Of a stretch of 64,000 nt of DNA, positions 36,469 to 43,773 are shown piece by piece. The notes below the pieces were generated by a model. That model was not told the DNA's origin, did no database searches, and saw only the letters and a program-made list of their open reading frames with translations. Made by a program: the position numbers and the translations under genes. The first letter of the stretch is position 1; each line of letters starts with the position of its first letter. The DNA is from JBBIMP01 sp037444305 (GTDB lineage: Bacteria > Acidobacteriota > UBA6911). The stretch covers positions 31,191-95,190 of the forward strand of contig JBBIMP010000017.1 in the NCBI GenBank assembly GCA_037444305.1, in the 5' to 3' direction.

Positions 36469-36492
36469 GGGGGACAGGCTACCCTGTCCCCC
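36469..36492. repeat. Perfect GGGGGACAGG palindrome
   Basis: GGGGGACAGG (36469-36478), four-base loop, then CCTGTCCCCC (36483-36492), a perfect 10-bp stem. It shares the GGGGACAGG core with palindromes near 21.6 kb and 48.2 kb and marks the truncation point of the YyaL remnant. Confidence 0.8.
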
Positions 36493-36547
36493 ACTGCCTG
36501 GCTCATGGGAAGGGTGGCGTCCAGCAGCCGGTTCCTGATCCCTGCGC

Positions 36548-36949
36548 TCAGGATTTTGCGCGGCGCCGGGGGCGCTGGTAGCGTGCTTCGATTCTGCTCT
36601 GTATGCCGCCACGCGGCGTGAATTCTCCGCGCACGGTCATTGACACCGGCTTACAGGCGGCCACCAGGTCGCGGAGAATTCTGTTCACGGCGTTTTCGTA
36701 GAAGATCCCGATGTTGCGGTAGGCGGCGATGTACTCCTTGAGCGATTTGAGCTCCAGGCACCACCCGTCGGGAACATAGCGCACGAAGATGGTCCCGAAA
36801 TCGGGCAGGCCGGTCTTGGGGCAGATCGCGGTGTATTCAGGAATCTCGATCTCGATTTCATACCCGGGGAACTGGTTTTCCCAGCACTCCACCTGGGGCA
36901 GGGATGCCTGGATCCCGGACTCCGCGTGCTTTTCCGTATACCTTCGCAT
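36548..36949 (-). CDS. queF: NADPH-dependent 7-cyano-7-deazaguanine reductase QueF
   Basis: A 133-residue tunnelling-fold enzyme that reduces preQ0 to preQ1 for queuosine. The nucleophile is Cys43 in EYTAICPKTGLPDFG, and ELKSLKEYIAAYRN (substrate Glu) and FTPRGGIQS are intact. It is the short unimodular form. Other queuosine genes are not nearby, and no preQ1 riboswitch is seen upstream. Confidence 0.95.
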   Translation of the reverse strand: MRRYTEKHAESGIQASLPQVECWENQFPGYEIEIEIPEYTAICPKTGLPDFGTIFVRYVPDGWCLELKSLKEYIAAYRNIGIFYENAVNRILRDLVAACKPVSMTVRGEFTPRGGIQSRIEARYQRPRRRAKS

Positions 36950-37085
36950 CCTGCAAACTTAGCACAAAAAAGCTTTCCCGGATACGCACCGCGAAGAACC
37001 GGTCACATTCAACGCGTGAATAAATCCTAATGCGTTGTGCCGCCAGGGTCGATGAAACTCATGTCGCCCGGAACTGGGTGCGGGC

Positions 37086-37847
37086 ATGGAGGACGGGGAA
37101 CTCTCGTCGGACGGGAACATGCGAGCAAAAGAACAGGACAGTTTTTTCATTCGCGCCCCGCGGATGAACAAATATCAGATTCTGAAGGAACTGGGCGCGG
37201 ACTCCCGTCTCACGCAGGCGGAACTCGCGCGCCGCTGCGGTCTGTCCGTGGCGATGGTGAACAATTATATAAAGGAACTTGCCGCTCTGGGATTTCTGGA
37301 GTACCGGCGCAGGAATTCCAAGAGCGTGACCTACCACCTCACCGGAAGCGGGGAACAGAAAGTGGAATCGCTGGAAACCGGTCTCATCCACGAAATGGCC
37401 GACCGCCTCGACGAAGCCAAGCAACGGGTCGCCGACGCCCTCCTGACCCAGGTGCAGGGCCGCTTCCGGAAGGTCGTCCTGGCCGGCACCGGCGCCCTGG
37501 GCAAGTTGGTTTTTCACGCGCTGGAGTCGGCCGGCATCTCGGTGATCGGGGTCTGCGACGCCGAAGGGCCCCGGCAGGGGCGGACCTGGTGCGGACGCAA
37601 GGTGTACGAGCCGTCCGAGGTTGCCAGGGCGGGGCCGGACGCTGTCGTCATTGCAGATGCCGGACTTCCCAAAAAGATCCTGTCCATCCTGCAGAACTTG
37701 CCGGCTGCCGGCATCGCCGTGGTCGACCTCGGCGCCCGGCCCATGAAGGCGGTGTTTCCGGATTCGCCGGATGAAAGCTGCCCGCATGGACCCGGAGCGC
37801 GGCACGCAGGATTGCCCCACGCCTGCTCCGGTTGCGGCCGCCATTGA
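37086..37847 (+). CDS. Winged-helix regulator with Rossmann domain and Cys/His tail
   Basis: A 253-residue protein, with possible alternative starts at 37119 and 37164. Residues about 27-95 are a MarR-like winged helix (LTQAELARRCGLSVAMVNNY as recognition helix region). Residues about 125-225 form a Rossmann-like unit starting VVLAGTGALGKLVFHALES, with IGVCDAEGP after the second strand, similar to Rex or CoA-binding domains. The last 22 residues contain Cys232, His234, His240, His245, Cys247, Cys250 and His253, a possible metal site. This suggests a DNA-binding sensor of a nucleotide or nucleotide sugar. The resemblance of the N-terminal half to EPS-associated MarR proteins is only a recollection. 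Confidence 0.65.
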   Translation: MEDGELSSDGNMRAKEQDSFFIRAPRMNKYQILKELGADSRLTQAELARRCGLSVAMVNNYIKELAALGFLEYRRRNSKSVTYHLTGSGEQKVESLETGLIHEMADRLDEAKQRVADALLTQVQGRFRKVVLAGTGALGKLVFHALESAGISVIGVCDAEGPRQGRTWCGRKVYEPSEVARAGPDAVVIADAGLPKKILSILQNLPAAGIAVVDLGARPMKAVFPDSPDESCPHGPGARHAGLPHACSGCGRH

Positions 37848-38033
37848 GCCGGCGGGCGGATTCCTCATTTCAACAAATGAAATATCCCGCCGGTTGACAA
37901 CACTTCCCGCCTGGCGCGAGGCGGATGGGCTTTTCCCTCGGTAATTCGCCTCCGGCAGTGCCCGTCTCGGCTTGCATCCCGCCGCTCGAAACGCCGATTG
38001 TGCAACTTCAATCTTCGTGATAAACATGACCGC

Positions 38034-39386
38034 GTGGACCTGTTCGAGCAGCGCAAGATCTACACCGTCGGCGAGATCACTTCGGACATAAAGAAGACGC
38101 TCGAGAAATTCGGGCTGGTGTGGATCCAGGGGGAGGTTTCCAACTTCAAGCACGCCGCCTCGGGACACATGTACTTCAGCCTCAAGGACGAGGCGGCGCA
38201 GATCCGCGCAGCCTTCTTCAAGGGGAGCAACCTCTACCTGAAATTCAAGCCCGCGGACGGGCTGGAGGTCGTGGTGCGCGGGCGGCTGAGCGTCTATGCA
38301 CCGCGGGGCGACTACCAGCTCATCGTGGAGTACATGGAGCCCGTGGGCGTCGGCTCGCTGCAGCTGGCCTTCGAGCAGCTCAAGGAAAAGCTCCGCAAGG
38401 AGGGGCTGTTCGACGAGGAACGAAAGCGGCGGCTCCCCGTTCTCCCCCGGAAGATCGGCATTGTCACATCCCCCACGGGCGCGGCCATCCGGGACATGCT
38501 GCGAATCCTGGAACGGCGCAACTCGGCGCTGCACGTGCTTCTCTATCCCGCGCGCGTCCAGGGGGCGGAGGCGGCGAGCGAGATTGTCGCCGGCATCCGC
38601 CACCTCAACGCGCGCGACGACATCGACGTGATCATCGTGGGGCGCGGCGGCGGCTCGATCGAGGATCTGTGGGCCTTCAACGACGAGGGTGTGGCCAGGG
38701 CGATCTTCGAGTCGGCCATCCCCGTGATTTCCGCCGTGGGGCACGAGGTCGACTTCACGATTGCGGACTTTGTGGCCGACCTGAGGGCCCCGACGCCTTC
38801 GGCCGCCGCCGAGCAGGTCTCGGGCGCACGCGAGCAGCTGCAGGCGGAGGTGCAGTCCCTGGCCGGCAGGGCGAAACAGGCCGTGCGCCTGATCCTGGAA
38901 AAGAGGCGCCTGCACCTGCAACGCCTGGCCCAGAACCGGGCGTTTCTTGCAACGCCGACGCGGATCCAGGAACTCCAGCAGCGCTTCGACGAGGCATCGC
39001 TCAAGATGATGCAGGCCATGCGCCGGTTCGTCACCCAGGTGCGGCACCGGGAGAGGGTTCTGGTCACCAGGCTGGTGAAAATCGACCTGCGGGGGAGCGT
39101 CGGCCGCAGCAGGGAGATCCTGAAGGGGATGCGGCAGGCGCTGGCGGCCGCCATGAGGCTGCGTTTGCAGCGGGTCCGCGGGGCGCTGCAGTTGGGAGTC
39201 GGGAGGATGGACGCCATGAGCCCGCTGGCAATCCTGGAGCGCGGATATTCGATCTGTCGGGATGCCGGCGGGGCAATCCTGAAGCAGGCCGCCGCGGTTG
39301 CGCCCGGCGAACAGGTGAGTGTGAAGCTGGCGCGCGGCGAAATCGGCTGCAGGGTCGAGAGCACGACGCAGGAAGGTGAAGCGTGA
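38034..39386 (+). CDS. xseA: Exodeoxyribonuclease VII large subunit
   Basis: A 450-residue nuclease subunit degrading single-stranded DNA. The N-terminal OB fold reads WIQGEVSNFKHAASGHMYF; the catalytic domain has GIVTSPTGAAIRDML, VIIVGRGGGSIEDLWAFNDE and SAVGHEVDFTIADFVADLRA, followed by a long coiled coil and SPLAILERGYSI. No ATG suits the start: GTG at 38034 gives MDLFEQRKIYTVGEI; TTG at 37998 would add 12 residues. xseB follows. Confidence 0.94.
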   Translation: MDLFEQRKIYTVGEITSDIKKTLEKFGLVWIQGEVSNFKHAASGHMYFSLKDEAAQIRAAFFKGSNLYLKFKPADGLEVVVRGRLSVYAPRGDYQLIVEYMEPVGVGSLQLAFEQLKEKLRKEGLFDEERKRRLPVLPRKIGIVTSPTGAAIRDMLRILERRNSALHVLLYPARVQGAEAASEIVAGIRHLNARDDIDVIIVGRGGGSIEDLWAFNDEGVARAIFESAIPVISAVGHEVDFTIADFVADLRAPTPSAAAEQVSGAREQLQAEVQSLAGRAKQAVRLILEKRRLHLQRLAQNRAFLATPTRIQELQQRFDEASLKMMQAMRRFVTQVRHRERVLVTRLVKIDLRGSVGRSREILKGMRQALAAAMRLRLQRVRGALQLGVGRMDAMSPLAILERGYSICRDAGGAILKQAAAVAPGEQVSVKLARGEIGCRVESTTQEGEA

Positions 39387-39412
39387 GCGGCCGGCAGCAT
39401 GGAGGGAGCGGG

Positions 39413-39661
39413 ATGGAGGCAAAATTGAAGGACTTCGAAACGGCGCTGAAGGCGCTGGAGGAGATCGTGGGCCGGCTCGAGGCCGGGGACCTGACGCTGG
39501 ACAGGTCCATGGAGCTGTTTGAGGAAGGTGTGAGACTGAGCCGCTTCTGCAACACCAAGCTGGAGGAAGCGGAGCGCAAGGTCGAGGTGCTCGTCAAGAA
39601 TGCCAAGGGCGGCATGAAGGAAGAGCCGTTCGAGCCGGAAGCAGGGGAAAGCGGCGGGTAG
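39413..39661 (+). CDS. xseB: Exodeoxyribonuclease VII small subunit
   Basis: An 82-residue helical subunit with the typical FETALKALEEIVGRLEAGD and LEEAERKVEVL. ATG 39413 has a well-placed GGAGGG; a GTG at 39383 overlapping the xseA stop (GTGA) is an alternative that adds ten residues. Confidence 0.93.
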   Translation: MEAKLKDFETALKALEEIVGRLEAGDLTLDRSMELFEEGVRLSRFCNTKLEEAERKVEVLVKNAKGGMKEEPFEPEAGESGG

Positions 39662-39756
39662 CCGGCATGCCGGCTTTTTGATCCTTCGTGTCTCTGGCGC
39701 CTTGGTGGTAGATACAATCCTGGGCTGCGACGACAATTAGGTGCACGAGAGGTTCC

Positions 39757-40641
39757 ATGGATTTCCGATCCTATCTGGCTGAGTCCAAAACCGCCGTCGA
39801 TGCCTGCCTCGAGCAACTCCTCCTGCCGGACTCCGACCCCCCTGCCGTCATTCACCGGGCCATGCGCTATTCGGTTTTCGCGGGCGGGAAGCGCCTCCGG
39901 CCGATCCTCGTGCTCGCCTCGGGCGAGTGCGTCGGCGGGAGCCGTGCGACGCTCCTGCACCTGGGCGCCTGCATCGAGATCCTGCACACCTACTCCCTCG
40001 TTCACGACGACCTGCCGGCATTGGACAACGACGACCTGAGACGGGGCCGACCCACCTGCCACAAGGTTTACGGTGAAGCCAGCGCCATCCTGGTCGGCGA
40101 CGCGCTGCTGACGAGGGCTTTCCAGTTGCTGGCCGATATCCCGGGGATCGGGGACCCTGCGAGGCTTGCCATTATCCGGGAAATCTCGGCTGCGGCCGGG
40201 ACGCTGGACGGCATGATCGGAGGGCAGGTGGTTGACCTGGCATCCGAGGGCAAGCAGGTGAAGGCAGCGGAGCTGGATTACATTCACCGCTCCAAGACCG
40301 GGGCGCTTCTGACCGCCTGCACGCGCTGCGGGGCGCTGGCTGCCGGGGCAGCGCCGGCCGAGGTGGAGGCGCTCACCAGCTACGGGCGGAAGATCGGGCT
40401 GGCCTTCCAGATCATGGACGACATCCTGGACGTCACCGCCAGCAGCGAACAGCTGGGGAAGACGGCCGGCAAGGACCAGAAAGTGAAAAAGGCCACGTAC
40501 CCCGCCCTCCATGGACTGGAGGCCTCGCGCCGCAAGGCGCAAGAACTGGTGGAATCCGCCCGGGAGGATGTCCGCCACCTCGGGGAACGCGCGGCCATTC
40601 TGCAGGCGCTTGCCGGCTATGTCTGCGGCCGCAGCAGTTGA
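39757..40641 (+). CDS. ispA: Polyprenyl (farnesyl) diphosphate synthase
   Basis: A 294-residue head-to-tail prenyltransferase making farnesyl or geranylgeranyl diphosphate. First Asp-rich motif is in YSLVHDDLPALDNDDLRRGR, and the second is IMDDILDVT; GGKRLRPILVL is the isopentenyl site. The two-residue insert in the first motif (DDLPALDND) is the bacterial FPP synthase type. It follows xseA-xseB as in many bacteria. Confidence 0.93.
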   Translation: MDFRSYLAESKTAVDACLEQLLLPDSDPPAVIHRAMRYSVFAGGKRLRPILVLASGECVGGSRATLLHLGACIEILHTYSLVHDDLPALDNDDLRRGRPTCHKVYGEASAILVGDALLTRAFQLLADIPGIGDPARLAIIREISAAAGTLDGMIGGQVVDLASEGKQVKAAELDYIHRSKTGALLTACTRCGALAAGAAPAEVEALTSYGRKIGLAFQIMDDILDVTASSEQLGKTAGKDQKVKKATYPALHGLEASRRKAQELVESAREDVRHLGERAAILQALAGYVCGRSS

Positions 40642-40656
40642 CCCGACTCCGGAGGC

Positions 40657-40959
40657 TCAGGTCGCGAGCTTTTGCTCCACGCTGCGCACCTTGTCAGCCA
40701 TCGATTGATCGCGGTCCGTCCTCGTCCCGAGCCGGATCGAAGTCGCGATTCGGGGAGCGCCCATCTCGTGGACTTTCCGGTGGCACTCCTTGACGGCGCG
40801 CATGACGATATCCCAGTCCCCCTCGATGTTGGTGCCGTTCGGGTGCAGCTGCGGCTTCAGCCCCGCCTCTTCCAGAATCCGCTCGCAGGCGGCCACGTAA
40901 GGGCTCAGGCTCAGCCCCACGCCCAGCGGGATCACGCTCAGATCCACGATTACCTTCAT
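40657..40959 (-). CDS. MTH1187-family thiamine-binding protein
   Basis: A 100-residue ferredoxin-like fold protein of the COG0011/DUF77 family, with VDLSVIPLGVGLSLSPYVA, KPQLHPNGTNIEGDW and ATSIRLGTRTDR. Members bind thiamine or hydroxymethylpyrimidine. It lies on the opposite strand between ispA and tlyA, where dxs (a thiamine diphosphate enzyme) often sits. AGGAGGTGAAGG precedes the ATG. No TPP riboswitch core is visible upstream. Confidence 0.9.
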   Translation of the reverse strand: MKVIVDLSVIPLGVGLSLSPYVAACERILEEAGLKPQLHPNGTNIEGDWDIVMRAVKECHRKVHEMGAPRIATSIRLGTRTDRDQSMADKVRSVEQKLAT

Positions 40960-41085
40960 CCTTCACCTCCTCGACATGATCCCTTCATTATATTCTGCCG
41001 CTCCGTGGCCCTGCGATTTTCTCTGTACTACTGATCTGCAAAACCTTTCTTGCATCTGCTGGCTATGCTTGCCGGTCGGCGGCCC

Positions 41086-41120
41086 ACGGAGCCCGGAGCG
41101 GCAGCGACGGGTCGCGTGAC
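41086..41120 (-). repeat. Dispersed repeat second box, inverted copy C
   Basis: On the minus strand it reads GCGACCCGTCGCTGCCGCTC followed by CGGGCTCCGT, matching the long box of the copies at 24239-24313 and 42940-43014 with a few differences. The short upstream box is not present. Confidence 0.65.
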
Positions 41121-41244
41121 TTTACCGTGTCCCTGAAACGCGGCTTTCCTCGGTTGCATCTAGGCTGCTCTGTGTTCCTTCACGGAACGTTCTCACAGTT
41201 CACCTGCGGCATGGGCGCCGTTTCTGGTATCTTGCCGGCATCAA

Positions 41245-42006
41245 ATGGCTGCACAAAAGAGGCGCGTGGATCAGGTCCTGGTCGAGAGAGGGTTCGCCGA
41301 AACCCGGCAGAAGGCGCAGGCGCTGCTCATGGCCGGCCAGGTGCTGGTCCGCGAGCAGAAGGTCGAAAAGCCCGGCACGCGCATCGAGCCGGGAGCTTCC
41401 ATCCGCATCCTGGGCGAGCTGCCCTTCGTGAGCCGTGCCGGGGCGAAGCTCCAGGCGGCGATCGGCCACTTCGGGATTTCGATCCACGGGCGAATCTGCG
41501 CCGACCTCGGCGCTTCCACCGGGGGATTCACCGACTGCCTGCTGCAGTACGGGGCCGCGGAGGTTCACGCCTTCGACGTCGGCACCGGACAGCTGGCCTG
41601 GAAACTGCAATCCGACCCGAGGGTGGTGCGGCACGACGGCTTCAACGTCCGCTATCTCAAACCCGGGGACCTTCCCGCAAACCTGTCGGTGGTCACCGCG
41701 GACCTTTCCTTCATTTCGCTGACGAAGGTCCTGGAACCTCTGCGGGGGGCGCTGCGGATCTGCACGGGCCCTTCGCCGGTGCACGTGGTCCTGCTGGTCA
41801 AGCCGCAATTCGAACTGCGCAGGGGCGAAGTCGGCAAGGGAGGGATCGTCCGCGATCCCGCAAAGCGGCGGGCGGCCGTGAAGGCGGTAGGGGATTTCGC
41901 CTCGCGGGTAGGTTACGGGCTGGTGGGCACGATTCCCTCGCCGGTCGAGGGGGCGGAAGGAAACCGGGAGTTTTTGATGTACCTGCAGCTTCCTCTGGAA
42001 TTATGA
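41245..42006 (+). CDS. tlyA: TlyA-family rRNA 2'-O-methyltransferase
   Basis: A 253-residue protein with an N-terminal S4 RNA-binding domain (RRVDQVLVERGFAETRQKAQ) and an FtsJ-like methyltransferase (ADLGASTGGFTDCLLQYGA as SAM motif; VVTADLSFISLTKVL; LVKPQFELRRGEVGKGGIV). It methylates 23S and possibly 16S rRNA cytidines; the hemolysin label is historical. The stop overlaps nadK. Confidence 0.93.
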   Translation: MAAQKRRVDQVLVERGFAETRQKAQALLMAGQVLVREQKVEKPGTRIEPGASIRILGELPFVSRAGAKLQAAIGHFGISIHGRICADLGASTGGFTDCLLQYGAAEVHAFDVGTGQLAWKLQSDPRVVRHDGFNVRYLKPGDLPANLSVVTADLSFISLTKVLEPLRGALRICTGPSPVHVVLLVKPQFELRRGEVGKGGIVRDPAKRRAAVKAVGDFASRVGYGLVGTIPSPVEGAEGNREFLMYLQLPLEL

Positions 42007-42875
42007 TCATGCACATGAACTCCCCGGTGAAGAAGATCGGCCTGGTCCTGAAGCGGCGCGACCCGCGGGTGCGGGACGTGGTGCGGGAAATCATGCCCCT
42101 GCTGGGCGCGCACGGTGTGGAGGTCTTCCTCGACGATGGGCTCTCGCAGGAGTTCCCCTCCGCCAGGGGGGTGGCGCGGCCGCAGGAGATGGCCTCGCTC
42201 GTGGATGTGGTTTCGGTATTCGGCGGCGACGGCACACTGCTGTATGCGGCGCGGCTGGTAGCCTCCAGCGGCACGCCGATCCTGGGCGTGAACCTCGGCT
42301 CGCTCGGTTTCCTCACCGAGGTGAAGCTCGAGGACGTGATGCAGGCTTTCGAAAAACTGCTGGCCGGCCGCTACCTGCTGGAGCCGAGGATGATGCTGGA
42401 CGTGGAGGTCAGCCGCAACGGCCGGGAGCCCGTGCGCTACCTGGCGTTGAACGACGCTGTGATCAACAAGGGGGCGCTGGCGCGGATCATCGAGCTGGAA
42501 GTCCAGGTGAACGGGGAACTCGTCACCCTGGCGCGGGCGGACGGCCTGATCATCTCCACGCCGACGGGCTCGACGGCCTATTCGCTCTCGGCGGGCGGGC
42601 CGATTCTCTATCCGACGCTGGAGGCGTTCCTCATCACGCCCATCTGCCCGCACACGCTGACCAACCGGCCGGTGGCCGTGCCCAACACCGCCGACGTTTC
42701 CGTCAGCCTGAGGCACGGAACCGACGTGATGCTGACCGTGGACGGCCAGGTGGGCATGCCGCTGGAGCCGGGGGACAGCCTTCGCTTGCGCAAGGCGGAG
42801 TCGGCGCTGAACCTGATCCAGATCGAGGGGAGCACCTTCTTCCGCCTGTTGCGTGAGAAGCTGAAGTGGGGTTGA
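42003..42875 (+). CDS. nadK: NAD kinase
   Basis: A 290-residue kinase converting NAD to NADP. The GGDG motif is in VSVFGGDGTLLYAARLV; NLGSLGFLTEV, ALNDAVINKG and TPTGSTAYSLSAGGPI are all typical. The ATG at 42003 overlaps the tlyA stop; in-frame ATGs at 42009 and 42015 are alternatives. tlyA-nadK coupling is common, and recN, which often follows, is absent here. Confidence 0.95.
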   Translation: MIMHMNSPVKKIGLVLKRRDPRVRDVVREIMPLLGAHGVEVFLDDGLSQEFPSARGVARPQEMASLVDVVSVFGGDGTLLYAARLVASSGTPILGVNLGSLGFLTEVKLEDVMQAFEKLLAGRYLLEPRMMLDVEVSRNGREPVRYLALNDAVINKGALARIIELEVQVNGELVTLARADGLIISTPTGSTAYSLSAGGPILYPTLEAFLITPICPHTLTNRPVAVPNTADVSVSLRHGTDVMLTVDGQVGMPLEPGDSLRLRKAESALNLIQIEGSTFFRLLREKLKWG

Positions 42876-42939
42876 CCCGGCTCCCCGGCATGTATGGCGC
42901 GACAGGGCTGCAACCTGAAGGGACGCGGCAAACGGAGCT

Positions 42940-43014
42940 GCGAACGCAAGTGAGCGGTCAGATATCTGAGTCAAGTCAAGCAACCCGTCGCTGTCGCTCC
43001 GGGCTCCGTTGACT
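42940..43014 (+). repeat. Dispersed two-box repeat, copy B
   Basis: Box one GCGAACGCAAGTGAGCGGTC and box two starting GCAACCCGTCGCTGTCGCTC, 20 bases apart, as in copy A at 24239-24313. It occupies the gap between convergent nadK and maf. Confidence 0.75.
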
Positions 43015-43078
43015 CCGGATCGCTGAACAGAAGGGCAGCGGGAGCGGAGTTCAACCGCACAGGAGCGCGGTTGCCTTC

Positions 43079-43696
43079 TCAGCGTCGTGCCGCCATCGCG
43101 GTAACGTCCAACCCGATCCGGCGGCAGAGGTCTGCAAAGGTCGATACGGGGAAGCCGACAATGTTGAAATAGCAGCCCTCGATACGGTCGATGAACAGAG
43201 AGGCGTGGCCCTGGACGGCATAGCCGCCGGCCTTGTCGTCCCATTCCCCCGTGGATATGTACCATCGGATCTCCGCGCGAGACATCCGCCGGAAGCGGAC
43301 CATCGAACTGGCAGCCGTATATCGGGAGGTCCCGGTCCGTGCGTCGCACAGGCACAGCCCCGTGACGACCTCGTGCCAGCCCCCCTGCAGCCGCCCGAGC
43401 ATCCTGCCGGCTTCGTCCGGCGAGGCCGGTTTGCCCAGTATCCGCTCCCGCACGACCACGATCGTGTCGGCCCCGATCACGATTCCCTGGCGGTGCCTTT
43501 GCGCCACCTCCCGGACCTTGAGCCGAGCCGCCCGGATGGCGTAGGCTCGCGGGGATTCCCCGGGCTTTGGCTCAGGCTCTGGGACGGCGCTGGGATCGAT
43601 GATGATGTCGAGGCCCAGGCCGGAGAGAACTTCACGGCGCCTCGGGGAGGCGGACGCGAGAATGAGCTTCGGAGGTTGTTTCGAGCTTGTTGTCAT
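43079..43696 (-). CDS. maf: Maf-family nucleoside triphosphate pyrophosphatase
   Basis: A 205-residue house-cleaning enzyme that hydrolyses modified or canonical dTTP/UTP. It has LILASASPRRREVLSGLGL, the catalytic Asp in VIGADTIVVV and KPASPDEAGRML. The middle region YISTGEWDDKAGGYAVQG is conserved. It is divergent from the candidate selenoprotein gene. Confidence 0.93.
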   Translation of the reverse strand: MTTSSKQPPKLILASASPRRREVLSGLGLDIIIDPSAVPEPEPKPGESPRAYAIRAARLKVREVAQRHRQGIVIGADTIVVVRERILGKPASPDEAGRMLGRLQGGWHEVVTGLCLCDARTGTSRYTAASSMVRFRRMSRAEIRWYISTGEWDDKAGGYAVQGHASLFIDRIEGCYFNIVGFPVSTFADLCRRIGLDVTAMAARR

Positions 43697-43718
43697 TCGC
43701 CTGACTCTCTGCTAATTT
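43690..43718 (+). promoter_or_regulatory. Candidate promoter for the UshA-like gene
   Basis: TTGTCA (43690-43695) and TAATTT (43713-43718) with a 17-base spacer, about 55 bases before the ATG at 43774. The -35 is good (5 of 6) but the -10 is weak. Confidence 0.35.
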
Positions 43719-43773
43719 TGCCCGGGGCCGCCGCGTCACGCGTATGCCAGCCGCACACCAGCGGGGAAATTGC

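Noticed and set aside
40960..41244. TPP riboswitch upstream of the thiamine-binding gene
   Set aside because: No CUGAGA or other TPP core motif could be found in either orientation.
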